Assembly: GCA_000181795.3 (NCBI GenBank)
Contig: CM012954.1
Coordinates: forward strand, 2,302,957-2,366,956
DNA from: Trichinella spiralis
Lineage: Eukaryota > Nematoda > Enoplea > Trichinellida > Trichinellidae
DNA length: 64,000 nucleotides
Direction: 5' to 3'
The notes beneath the pieces are model-generated. The model was not told where the DNA came from. It saw only the letters and a program-made list of their open reading frames with translations, and did not search any database. Shown here in pieces: positions 24,206 to 36,979 of the stretch (position 1 is its first letter; each line of letters opens with the position of its first letter). The position numbers and the translations under genes were made by a program.

Positions 24206-26584
24206 ATGTGGAACCAACTGACGCATTTCGTACTGCTGAAATTCCTTACTATTTTCTTTATAGCAAATAAAGTGGTAAGTTGCATCACTTGTTCAATACT
24301 AATTTAAATTCTTTTTCTTTTTTTAAATCAAACACATTTAATGCCAAAGAAATATAATGAAATATGGAAATAATTTTGTCTTCACATCAGACTAGCGAAT
24401 TTGAATGCAAAAAGAAAGATTTTGGTCATGGCTCGCCGGTTTGCATATGTGATGAATCATACTGTGATAAAGTGAAACCAATTCCTGAGATCACTTCAGA
24501 TCAAGTGATCATATACCTCTCTAGTAAAAGTGGCGACCGACTGCAACAAAGTGTTGCTCATTTCAGTAATGATATAAAAACTAAACTCGACGGTAAGATA
24601 TGCTTATAATATAAATTAGTAAACGAAACCAATTTTTCAATTTCGTGCAACAAATAAAATTGTTTCAAAATTAGAACGTCACTTAAATTTAGATTTATTG
24701 ATCACAATCGATTTAAACTTAAGCAAGCAAAGTATAATTGGATTTGGTGGCGCTTTTACGGATTCCACTGGCATGAACATTGCACAGCTATCAGAAAAAG
24801 TACAAAATGATTTGATGGATTCATATTTCAGTCGAGATGGTAATCTGAGAATAAATGCACACGTGATAAAACCATTAAGCTGCTTTTCAGGAATTGAATA
24901 TAATATCGGGAGAGTGCCAATAGCTAGCTGTGATTTCTCTTCACGTGTGTATTCATATGATGACGTGGATAGTGACTTTCAATTGCAAAACTTCACACTT
25001 ACGGAAGAGGATTTTCATTACAAGGTACAATTCTTTTTGCAAGTACACGGAGCAAAAACAAAAGATTTTAACGTTTCTAGATCCCTTTTATAAAAATTGC
25101 ACAAGAAAAGACCTCGAATAAATTGAAATTATTCGGTAGTCCTTGGTCAGCGCCAGCTTGGATGAAAACAAACAAAAAAATGGCCGGAAAAGGAACTATA
25201 ATAGGAAAACCTGGTAACAAATATTATGAAACGTGGGCAAAATATTTTGTTAGGTTATTGTATTATTCTGTATTTTTTCCTGACATTATTAAAACAGATA
25301 TTTTCAGATTTCTAGAGGAATATAAAAAGCACGACATTGATTTTTGGGCACTGACGATGCAAAATGAACCAACCACTGGTTTCATTGTTAATTACCCATT
25401 TCAAACAACAGGATTCACACCAGCAATGCAACGAGATTTTTTAAAAATAAATCTCGGACCAACACTTCGTCAGTCAGCGTTCAACAACACGAAAATTATG
25501 ATTCTAGATGACAGTCGTCTGTTACTTCCATTTTGGGCAGATGTGGTACAGTTTAATAGTTATTAGATCAACATTAAAATGAAAATAATGTATTACTTTC
25601 GTAGATTTTAAGGGATCCAGATGCTCAGCAGTACGTCTCTTACATTGCCGTTCACTGGTATTCAGACAGATACACACCCGCTTGCAAATTGAACATAACA
25701 CATGCCCGTTTTCCTGACTTCCCATTAATTGGCACCGAAGCATGCAATGGCTTTGCATTTTGGCAAACCAGAGGGCCTATACTGGGTAGCTGGTATCGTG
25801 CACAACAGTATGCACATTCTATCATTGAAGTGCGTTACTCAGAAACTGAACATTCGTATATGAATGAATAACTTCACTTTTCATTCTTTTCAGGATTTGA
25901 ACAACTACTTTACAGGATGGGTAGACTGGAACCTAGCCCTGGATATGGAAGGGGGTCCGAATTGGGCCAATAACACTGTAGACAGTCCAGTAATTGTAGA
26001 CAAAGAAAATAACGCATTTTACAAGCAACCTATGTTCTACATTTTGGGTCATTTCAGGTGATAAAGCAGAAAATTAATTTAATCACATCATTTATACAAG
26101 CAGTGTTTCAATCAGTACCCAGTAAAATTCTATTTATTGCATTAAAACTTGAAAATCACTATGAAAATTATATACTGTATTACATTAACATTTTCCTTTT
26201 AATTAAAACAAACGACGTGCCACTGACGAGGAGCCTATCATCATTATTATGCTTATCAATCATTTTAGCAAATTCTTTATACCAGATTCAGTTGTTCTGC
26301 ATACTGAAGTGCAAAAACGGTACGCGATGGAAACTGGCGTTGAAGCGACAGCTGCTTTGAGGCCAGATGGCATAGTCACTCTTGTACTGCATAACAGGTA
26401 AACAGAACCAATACCATGTCTTGCAATTAATATAAATGAATAATTACTATTTAGTATGATGAAATCAGTTCCAGTGAAAATTGTACAAAAAAATGATACT
26501 CGAAGCTTATGCTTAGATCTTCCTCCTCATAGCATACAAACAGTTCTTTGGCTTCGTGCAGAAGAAATCATAAATAATGTCTGA
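24206..26584 (+). CDS. GBA: Lysosomal glucosylceramidase (acid beta-glucosidase, GH30)
   Basis: It hydrolyses glucosylceramide to glucose and ceramide in the lysosome. Ten exons (24206-24274, 24391-24592, 24693-24839, 24891-25024, 25081-25253, 25308-25545, 25605-25829, 25894-26057, 26269-26397, 26455-26584) give 536 residues, the same as the human precursor. A signal peptide ([11 protein letters not shown]) precedes a Cys-rich start with [12 protein letters not shown]. Core blocks are [48 protein letters not shown] with acid/base Glu262, and LIGTEAC with nucleophile Glu366. C-terminal [10 protein letters not shown] and LVLHNS belong to the beta domain. Its 3' end faces DCAF7 with 161 bp between stops. 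All catalytic residues are present. Confidence 0.96.
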
Positions 26585-26637
26585 CTTGCTGCGAATTTAT
26601 TTACGTGGAACAATACCGAAAGAAAGCACACTGAAAG

Positions 26638-26643
26638 TTTATT
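26638..26643 (-). terminator. Polyadenylation signal of DCAF7
   Basis: AATAAA on the minus strand lies about 103 bases after the DCAF7 stop and inside the convergent GBA 3' UTR. Confidence 0.4.
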
Positions 26644-26691
26644 AACAAAAACAGTTCTAAGAGTTTCAACAACAGCTTACATGATAAAACA

Positions 26692-26697
26692 AATAAA
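26692..26697 (+). terminator. Polyadenylation signal of glucocerebrosidase gene
   Basis: AATAAA lies 107 bases after the stop codon, overlapping the likely DCAF7 3' UTR on the other strand. Confidence 0.5.
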
Positions 26698-26745
26698 TGT
26701 TAATCATAATTGATAGTATGTGCTCTATGCGCTTACTTTTAAAAC

Positions 26746-28322
26746 TTAAACACGCAAAATTTCCAAGCAGTTATTAAAGCAAATAGCAATCCAATCTGGT
26801 TGGTTTGGAGCCCAGTGGACCTTCAAAAATTATCGACTGTAGAAATAATTTCAAACAAAGAAGCAATCGTATCTTTGCACTAACCTGATTGATTTCTCCA
26901 CCTGCTGTGTAAGCGAGAATTGGATCTTCAATTGCCCTGGGCATTGCCTGCACATCCCAGATAAGAGCTTGATGGTCGTCAGCTTCACGAAATAAAACAA
27001 ACGTCAATAAATAAATAAATTAATTAAAAAGTGATTGCTGATAATTTTGAAACTTCAGAAATTGGAATTTAGTTTTTACCTGCAGTGCAAATATGGCACG
27101 ATGAATGAGGGGCCCAAACAATGCCATTGACGAATGCTCGGTGATTGTTCAAACGAGCTACAGGAGCACAAGGCAAACGGATGTCAAGAATTATGACCTT
27201 AAAACATAACATGTGAAAATTTTCAATAAGCATTCAATTTAAAAATAATACTACTTCTGTGGAATCCGATGCAACAGTGGCAATGTAAAATGGATCCTGC
27301 TTATTCCAAGCTATCCGCAACAAAGGCGTTTGCAACGGATCTTCATAAATTATTGTCGAGTGCTCCAAATGACGCAAATCAAACATACGAACACTTCCAT
27401 CAGCACCTAAAATAATTCCCATACCTAAGTATAATTACATTTTACACTGTCAACATTCAACAATTACCAACACTTGCAAATACATCCTTCTGATTTACCG
27501 ATTTGCTAAATGCAAAGTCATAGACTTCTTTGTCGTGAGCAATTAATTGGGTTTTCACGTGTCCACTGACCCTGCTTCCAGTCCCACTGACTTGACCTGT
27601 AATCTGGCCGGTCTGAAAATACATTTATTTAAAATAAAGTTAACAAAGTGATGCAAACAAATACGATAAAAAAATACTTCTAAGCGCCAGATGGTACATG
27701 TTGTATCAATACTAGCAGTGCCAATAATTCCAACGTCATTCTCATTCCAATCAAAAGAAGACAATGGTGCACAAAATTCAGAACTTCGGTTCTAGAATAA
27801 CAAAAGACCATCAACTTATTTCGGTTGTGCAATCAAATGCGGATATATATATATATATATACGTTGTTCAATAAACATTCCATAGTAGCTCCATCTTCTG
27901 ATACTCGAAAAATTCTCAGATAATCAGCACTCGTTGCCAGAAGATCAGTGTACTGACCACGCTAAAATAATAAAAATAAAATCATTTGAATCTATACAAA
28001 GAAAGTATAATCTTTACAATATCTGGTATCCACATTATTTTTGTTGCGGGATAAGGATGATCAAAATGAGCCGTATGTCGAAATTCACCTGCATCTTCAT
28101 CCAACTGGACAATCTGCACCTAAAGAAAAAACAAACAAATAAGCAAAACAACTGAAACATGCTTTTCACCGCTGTTACTTTATTGTTATACTCTTCAATA
28201 AAACTACCCAAAGCAATGCGAAACTTCTGGTCTGGACGAACACTCCAATTCATCGCATACAGTGCCCATGGAGAGTCGTAACGATAAATTTCCTTTCGCT
28301 TTTGCTGCGCAGACTGCGCCAT
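26746..28322 (-). CDS. DCAF7: DCAF7/WDR68 WD40-repeat scaffold
   Basis: DCAF7 is a beta-propeller scaffold that binds DYRK1 kinases and DDB1-CUL4. Nine exons (28170-28322, 28018-28119, 27863-27961, 27678-27791, 27468-27612, 27252-27406, 27080-27197, 26885-26982, 26746-26820) join in phase to 352 residues, against 342 in human. Conservation is very high: [100 protein letters not shown] and the C-terminal NNCLEILRV. The ATG at 28322 gives a short extra head (MAQSAQQ) before KRKEIYRYD. Acceptors include unusual AAG ends (26820, 26982). An intron at 27792-27862 contains a TA repeat. Confidence 0.96.
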
Positions 28323-29611
<1,289 letters not shown>

Positions 29612-29676
29612 AGTCATGTCCTTTTATTTAATGACAGTTTGAATATCGTGATAACGTATTTTAAAATACTATTTTT

Positions 29677-29682
29677 AATAAA
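29677..29682 (+). terminator. Polyadenylation signal of TMA7
   Basis: AATAAA lies 66 bases after the TMA7 stop and 115 bases before the next start codon. Confidence 0.55.
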
Positions 29683-29796
29683 CAAGTAGCTTGTTTTTGT
29701 TTTTGCTGTCTGCTTGGTGCAACTTGTTTGTCCAAAGTATTACATTATGATACATAGAAAGAGGTGGCGCCAGAGTTGTCGATATTTCTTAGGTTC

Positions 29797-31705
29797 ATGA
29801 GTGAAACTTGTGCAATTTTTGTTGCGTTGGTTTCCATACTGTTTGAAAATGCCCTACGCTCGTTTGGTGCTCAGAATGGCTTAGCTCTTACGCCTCCAAT
29901 GGGTTGGATTTCATGGTTACAATTTGGATGCCAAATTGACTGTAGTAAAGGACTGAAAAACTGCTTCAGGTATGTCTTTCTTTGCACAAAAAGCAGCTAC
30001 AAATACCCTTTATCAGTGAGCAAGCGATTCTTGATATCGCAGAACACTTGGTAGCGGATGGTTATCGCGATGCTGGTTATATTTATATGAATTTGGATGA
30101 TTGCTGGAGTAGCCGTAGGCGAGATCAAAATGGGAGGCTGATGGCGGATCCAATTAGATTTCCACATGGAATCAAATGGCTAGGCCAAGAGGTGATTTCA
30201 CTTTTCCATATATTTGCGTTAAAAAAGAGTACTGTGTTTAAAGAAATTCAAGTTTCAGTATATAATATGAAAATGATAACCGATCAATGAGTGAATATCA
30301 TAGAACCAAGATTAGTATCCATTTTTAAATTTAAATTTAATCCAGCTTCACAGACGAGGTTTGAAATTGGGCATGTACACAAATATTGGTTCGAAAACAT
30401 GCATGGGATATCCAGGTAGTGGAGAGAATATTGAAAAAGATGCAGAAACATTTGCTTCTTGGGAAGTGGATATGCTAAAAGTGGATGGCTGTTTCACCGA
30501 TAAATCTACTTTTTCCACAAGTACTTGAATTGAACATTTTTAATTTTTAAAATAAATTTTCCTTTTCAATTTTTTAGAATACCCTAAAATGGCGAAAGCT
30601 TTGAATTTTACGGGGCGGAAGATTTTACTCAGCTGCAGCTGGCCATATTACACTTATCCAGAAGTGACGGAAATTTAAATGAAAACATTTTGAAAGCAAA
30701 TAATCACAACCTGCTCTTTTCAGAAACCACCGTACCCGCTCATTGCCAAACATTGCAACATGTGGCGAAATTATCAAGACGTGCAAATGAATTGGAATTC
30801 TATAATGCAGATTATTGACTTCTACGAAGCAAATCAGGACTTGCTTGCAAATTTCCACAAAAGAGGCCAATGGAATGATGCAGACATGGTAAGAGCTGGG
30901 GGTTTTGTTCACGACCGTGAAATGGTGTCATTGATAAGTTTCAGCTAGTGATCGGCAGTCCTAAACTGACCAATGATCAAGCACAAGCACAGATGGCCAT
31001 TTGGAGTATCTTGGGTGTGCCACTTTTCATGTCCAACGATTTACGCACGCTTAGTCCAGCTTTGCAGGATATTTTACTCAATGAACAATTAATTGCTATC
31101 AACAAAGATCCTTTGGAACCGATGGGAAAAGTTGTGAAAAAGGCAAGTTTTGCAACTACATTTTTATACATGGTAAGGTAAAAAAAAATCTCTTCACCAG
31201 GTCGGATCGATTTCTATCTACAAGAAAGAAGTGGACATTCGAAGCCCATTCATCGTACTGGTGCTGTTTAACCGAGATGAAGTAGCCCGTGTAATCAAAC
31301 AATGCCATCATGACTGAAGATGTGCATTGAAATATATAATATTTTTTTTGCTTTTATTTATAGAAAATGATCGAAATTAAGATGGATTTATTTTCCACTT
31401 ATAACAAACGAACGTATTTAATACATGACGTTCTGAATAAGAATGCCGTAGGCTACCTAACGCAGAATGCTAACTATGGACGGAGCAAGTTTGAATTCCA
31501 CGTACCGCCAACTGGCGTTGTAGTTCTCAAAGTTTATCCAGTCGACGTGGATTTGAACGCACCACCAACAACTGTCCATCCCTTCATTTGGACGATTTTC
31601 GGCCTTTTCTTAGCCATTTCTGTGTTGAAATGTGTGTGGCGAATAACAGCTAATATCGCGCACACTCTCAGATATAAAGGTTTTTGTTGTTTTTCTTTTT
31701 CTTGA
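29797..31705 (+). CDS. Alpha-galactosidase / alpha-N-acetylgalactosaminidase (GH27) with C-terminal membrane segment
   Basis: This is a lysosomal-type glycosidase. Eight exons (29797-29969, 30017-30191, 30346-30520, 30578-30663, 30724-30888, 30945-31142, 31201-31290, 31364-31705) give 467 residues. A hydrophobic signal is at 5-17, then ALTPPMGWISW and NLDDCW. Nucleophile Asp163 is in LKVDGC and acid/base Asp257 in WNDADM; PLFMSNDLRTLSP follows. The specificity block reads SCSWPYY: Ser195 as in NAGA, Tyr198 in place of Leu (GLA) or Ala (NAGA). Residues 428-446 form a hydrophobic helix (FIWTIFGLFLAISVLKCVW) with a basic 21-residue tail, which soluble family members lack. The intron after exon 6 is best read as GC-AG, with an in-frame GT donor 30 bases later. 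The exon 7 donor has two in-phase choices. The ATG lies four bases after an acceptor consensus (TTTCTTAG). Confidence 0.9.
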
Positions 31706-31710
31706 ATAAA
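31705..31710 (+). terminator. Polyadenylation signal overlapping the alpha-galactosidase stop codon
   Basis: The stop codon and signal share one base (TGAATAAA), so the mRNA would have almost no 3' UTR and would end inside the opposite-strand BBS2 coding exon. Confidence 0.55.
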
Positions 31711-31725
31711 TTTCAATTGGTTGTT

Positions 31726-34700
31726 TCATCCATCTAAGTCCAACAATTTTCTTACTGATGCGGTGTTGCCAGCCGCAATAGCACTTCTGCACGCGCGAAT
31801 CAGCGCACTGCGATGTTTTCCCACTGGAGAAGCAGTGAAATAAAATTAAAATTTTTACCTAATTCCAATCAATGCGTACCTTTCAGATTGGAAGCGTTTT
31901 GAATAATCCGATTAATTCGTTTCAACAGATCTGAAAGATGAGCACTGTTGCCGAGACGAACATTCTGCAAAGACAGCAAAGTATCGTTCAACGACGACAA
32001 CTGCTTGTAGTGTTCTTTCATTTTATCCCTGATAAATAAGCGGCAAATAAGTCACTTGGTTGGCATTAACAAAAAAAAAGAACAGTACCAATCTTCCAAA
32101 ACTCGAGAATCCTCACCGTGCAAAAGAACCGATTTAGCAATACTAATCTGCTCAGACATGTCTGCAGACAGGCGATCTTGAACAGCGGACACTTTACTTA
32201 CCTATGAAAAAATAAATATTTATGCAAGAGATTCATCTGTTGGATTTCGCGAGGAAACCTTTTTCGCTAGATCTGCATATTTTTTCGCAGTATCGGGAAA
32301 ATAAGCAGTTACTTTGAATTCCAAATCAATGTAACTAGCCAAACTTTGCATCACGGAACCACAAACTTCAATATCGTCGCAACAAATTTCCACTTTGCCA
32401 TTGCCGTTCAATTTTATAAAAATCAAACACGAGATGCGCAGATTCATAAAGCGCACTGTAAATTTATCTCGACTCAGGTTTGCCTGGTCGATCAGAAAGT
32501 TCTTCATCAACCACTGACAAAGCTGAAACAAATTTCACTGCGTGATTTTCGTTCATTGTTGTGCAATGATTGACAAAAGTGAAAACGAAACCAATTCTCC
32601 TCGATCACCGATGTTGAATTCAACGCCATTCTTCGGACATGGAGCAGTATCGTTGCAAAGAGCGTACATTGAAAATTTAGGCAGCGCTTGATTGAGATCA
32701 AATACATAGAGTTTCGAACTGAAAGATGCCAATTGTTATTAATTAAGCTAAGCGAACATCACAGCAACTGAATCACCTTCTACTGTAACCAACCAGCGCT
32801 TTAATGTGCAAATCCGAAGCAGTATCCTTCTCCAGTCGCAGTGGAATTTCCAATTTTTCACAGCTTTCTTCTTTTGGTACAAGCAAAGCGTAAGATTCGC
32901 CAGGAAAAATACGCTCTGCGAATATTATAGCCCCCCGCAACACGGTACGGTTATTCGTGCACAGAGAAAGTTGCAAGTATGGCTGAAAAGAAAAAAAAAC
33001 ACTTCTTCATTCAATTTCATCTTCCTCGAAAATCCCAACATCGATACCTGCTGCTCAGTATTGTTTTTTACGACGACCTCAAGCTTTTGCGTGACTCGTG
33101 TATCCGTCTTAAACAAAGTAGGATATATTCTCGCTATATAGTGAATGATTCTTTAAACTTGGAGAATAAAAAAAAATGTAAAAAATACTGGAATTCTAAG
33201 TGTCGTATTATCGGAAGAAAGCTGTGATTGAGCAGCGATTTCTTTTTCTTCATAATTCTCCAATTCGACAAGCAAATTCTAAATTATCATAATTGATCGT
33301 TAATTTAAAATTTTTAAAAGATAACCTAACTTGTCTTTCGATAGATAAATTTCGAATTGTATCCCGAACTGTGTCGACCGGTATCAAGTTTCTTTGTCCA
33401 GAATAAGCAAAATAACCGCGCACTTAATAACTGCATGTTAACGAAAAAGAAAAAACTTTACAATTTCTGCACAAACCTTCCCCAGAAGAAGAACAACACA
33501 ACAAATAAGCACCCTCTTTTGCAGACAAACCAAATATTTCAATTCCAACTATAGCAGAGTTCATGTGATCTTTGGCCACCAGTTCTCCATTTTGACATTT
33601 GCGAAAGTCAATCTAAAATATGTGTAATTAAATTTTAAGTCATTTGCAATTATTTCCACTTCGAAAACACCTTTCCACTGCTCCAACCAGTGACCAACTC
33701 CTGTTCATCATCCCCGTCAATGTCATACAAACATAAAAATGTTGGGTTTGCCTTAGACTACAAAACATTGTAAAGATAACATTGAAAATAAAAATATCTA
33801 ACATTTTTAAATAACTTGATTTAAACAAGTAATAAATACAAATACAGCTAAGCCTGGAATTTTAGAAAAAGTTCAACCAATTACTTTAATTCTCCAAAGC
33901 CTACAAGCGGAAGCGTAAACGCCGAGAGTTCCATTAGCCAAAGCATATGCGAAGCGATTGCTACCAAGACTCAACAAATTAGTGACAGCCTATAATGAAA
34001 ACATTTAGTTGTTTTCAAGCAAAATATTTTTAATTGTTCACTTCAGTTTCGGAAATACTGGAAACAATTTCATCTCCTTTAAAAACACGAATATCGAAAT
34101 CGTCAGAACCAACGAGCAACTAAAATATTACGTATTAAACACCAAACGTATCGTCAAACGTCTGAATTTCGAACTTCAAGCTTTCCATCAGAATCAAAGT
34201 CGCAAAAGCATAATGAGCGCACGGTATCTCCTGTTACCTATGCAAAAATATTTCTCTTATCTTCAGAAACTTCAATAATTACGAATGGAAAACAAACAAT
34301 AAATTATTAGAGCCCATTTAAAATTCGGCAAACACTGTGCCTCTCATATCTATATACATATATATGAGTCTGATTAAAAATAAAACAATAGTTAAGATAA
34401 AACATACTGTCAATTTCTGATAATCAAGTAATATGTTACTTTGTCAAAAATTTAGTTTACATTTATCAGAATTAAAATATGTTTAAATAAATTGTCATAA
34501 TTATCAGAAAAATGTAAACAAAATTTCAAACTTACACTCCAAAATATTTCTTTGCCTTGCCAGTTGAAGCCTTGCAAAGCGCAGGAACCGCCACAGACGA
34601 TGAGCTCTTCTTCGAAATCGCCAAAGCGGCCAATTAAAATGCTCTCCAAACCGCCTGATACCTGTTGGTTAGAAATAATGAATGGAAGCAAAACTAGAAA

Positions 34701-35195
34701 TAATTTGAACAATCTGCTAACGGATTGACATCTTTCAGTGTACAATTGAATTGTCACCTAACCTCTTTGTAAAAAAGATCGCAATTATTCTTCACATCAT
34801 ATACAAGTATGTGAGTAGCTGTGCCTATGACAATTGCATCGAAAGTGTCGCTGGCTTTGAGGTACCCGGTGGCAACGATTTTTACCATACGGTTGATGTT
34901 CATCATAGCCGAAGCGTTTTGGTTGAGTCTGAACCGTGGCAACGTCGAATCATCCATGCATTCTGCGTTTTTCAAAGCTTCAATAGTGTGCAAAAACACC
35001 TAAAAAATGACTGCAATTATTGCACATAAAAATTGAACCACGAATTTAAAAAAAGCCTTGCAAACAGTGCACCTTTCCCACATTGTCCACCGCCACTAAA
35101 CTACACTGGTTATCGTCAAAGTGTCCCAATGTAACAGCTTTTGGTGCAATTTTATGATTTAATTTTACAGTAAAAGCAACACCAACTGACATCAT
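31726..35195 (-). CDS. BBS2: Bardet-Biedl syndrome 2 protein (BBSome subunit)
   Basis: BBS2 is a BBSome subunit that carries membrane cargo into and out of cilia. Seventeen exons join in phase to 717 residues, against 721 in human: 35073-35195, 34763-34999, 34536-34661, 34175-34237, 34042-34119, 33885-33989, 33671-33757, 33477-33612, 33331-33422, 33189-33278, 33048-33107, 32777-32982, 32592-32718, 32259-32522, 32089-32201, 31880-32028 and 31726-31823. The N-terminal beta-propeller shows KLNHKIAPKAVTLG, DVKNNCDLFYKE, GGSCALQGFNWQG, GDTVRSLCFCDFDSDG, SDDFDIRVFKGDEIV and DIDGDDEQELVTGWSSGK. Then come the coiled coil (NLLVELENYEEK), the GAE-like domain (IIFAERIFPGES) and the C-terminal helical part (HRSALIRACRSAI). 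It lies 361 bp downstream of CNOT4 on the same strand and 20 bp from the convergent alpha-galactosidase stop. In nematodes it should act in ciliated sensory neurons. Confidence 0.95.
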
Positions 35196-35556
35196 AAAAG
35201 GTAGCAAAGATTTAAAAACACCATTCACTGCTAAAATACAACTGTTACTGTGCTATTGGGATAATAAAGGCGTGCGTTTGTGCATGTGCGAGCCCATGTT
35301 TGTGCGTGCGCTTGCGCGCCTGAGTCAGTGCGCGTGTTTCCATGGAAATTATACGCAAAAAATCAATTATTCATCAATTGCAATCAATCTGAATTCATTC
35401 GTCTTCAGTTCCCGAAGCAAAAGCTTCATGAAACCAAAACTAGAAAAAATCACAATAATTTTATTCCTGTATTATTTGAGTCTTGAAGCAAAGTTGGACC
35501 GAGGTAAAAGATTTAAAAAAGCACATTTATTTCATCACGGCCGTTTCGTTTTTAAG
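35196..35556. other. CNOT4-BBS2 intergenic region with TG/CG-rich tract
   Basis: Positions 35268-35345 are rich in alternating purine-pyrimidine steps (GTGCGTGCGC-like) with many CpGs, in contrast to the surroundings. A TGAGTCA lies near 35321. Just upstream of the BBS2 ATG are an acceptor consensus (TATTTTAG) and a 10-codon upstream frame whose stop overlaps the BBS2 start. Confidence 0.6.
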
Positions 35557-36932
35557 CTACCAGTAACGGCCATCATGAGACCAAAAATGATTTCCATTCG
35601 GCGACATATCAGCACCTGTAAAAAAACCAATAACAGACTGAAGTTAAATTTTACGTAAAAATGTATGCCAAGTTCGAAAAAGCTTTTAAAATTAAACTAT
35701 CAAAATTAATATTTGTTTCTGTATTTTTTTAAGAAAAAGTTCAACTAAAAATTAAAAAAAGCAATAAACTATTCATAAAAATAGCATAATAAATTAACAA
35801 CAAGAATAACAACATTTGAAACCTTCTTCAAACTGCGCATTTTGAGCAAAAGTCGTCGCAATTTCGCAAAAATTGTCCCCATAATTTAAAGGCATGTTGA
35901 CGTCGTTACCTCCAAAGTTATCACAAATCACTAGATAAACAAAGCAATTTAACACATTGCATATCTCTATTTGAACAATCAGCTATCTTACTTGTGCCAC
36001 GCTCAGTGTTGCGAAGTTGATTCGGACTAAACGCCTCATTGCATTTGTTGTTCTCTTGTTCAAACAAAGCATTGCAAATCGTATTTCTGGTTTCGTATAC
36101 ACTATTTTTCCATTCCTTTTTTAAAAAGATTTAAGTTCAGTTTTAAAATACAGACTATATATAACAGCTTTTTTCTTATAAACCATACTTGACTAGCAGA
36201 CGCTGAATTAGCGCCGCTGATTCTTGAAGCACTGCCAAAAAAATTTTCATCAAACTTTGTTTCGACCATAGCATTTTCTTTCCAGTTATGCCTCTTTTCA
36301 GAGACTGACAAAGGTGGAAAATCATTTGGGCAGGGTGAACCTAAAATAAAAATTCATTTGAAAATACTTTCAAATTTAAAATAAAAAGCAGTTTACACAG
36401 AACATCTTTCCATGTTTTCTGATTATCTTCCCAAACGGAAGTTTTAAAAGTCCCAGTCTTTGAACAGTTCGTTTGCACTGAGAAGGCAGCACTGTGGGAT
36501 CGTGGGACTGTTGCTTGCCTGTCTAAATCCGTCATTTCGTCGACGTTCAGATTTCTCAAACGAAAATAAATACCGCCATTCCATTTATCATAATCTAATG
36601 TGCAAGTTCAATAATAGAAGAACACTAAAAAACAAGAACTTCTAATTCATAACTCACCAGATAAATTTTCAACAGAAGAACTGTCTGAAAGGTGGCTGTC
36701 TGACTTGTTCTCAAATTTTCCATCGAAAGCAAACCGCTTTCCCTCAGTTGAAACACCAGTTTCCACCGGCTCAGCTTCTGAACTGAAAGCTCCTTGTGAC
36801 GGAGATGTGGCATCCGACACCAAAAACACCCCATTTGCCATTTTAAAGCTAATATATGGCTGCTGGCATGGAATGTGAATGACTGGGGGTTGATTTTCAA
36901 AATCTAAACAACAAATAGTAGTTTATGTAGCG

Positions 36933-36979
<47 letters not shown>

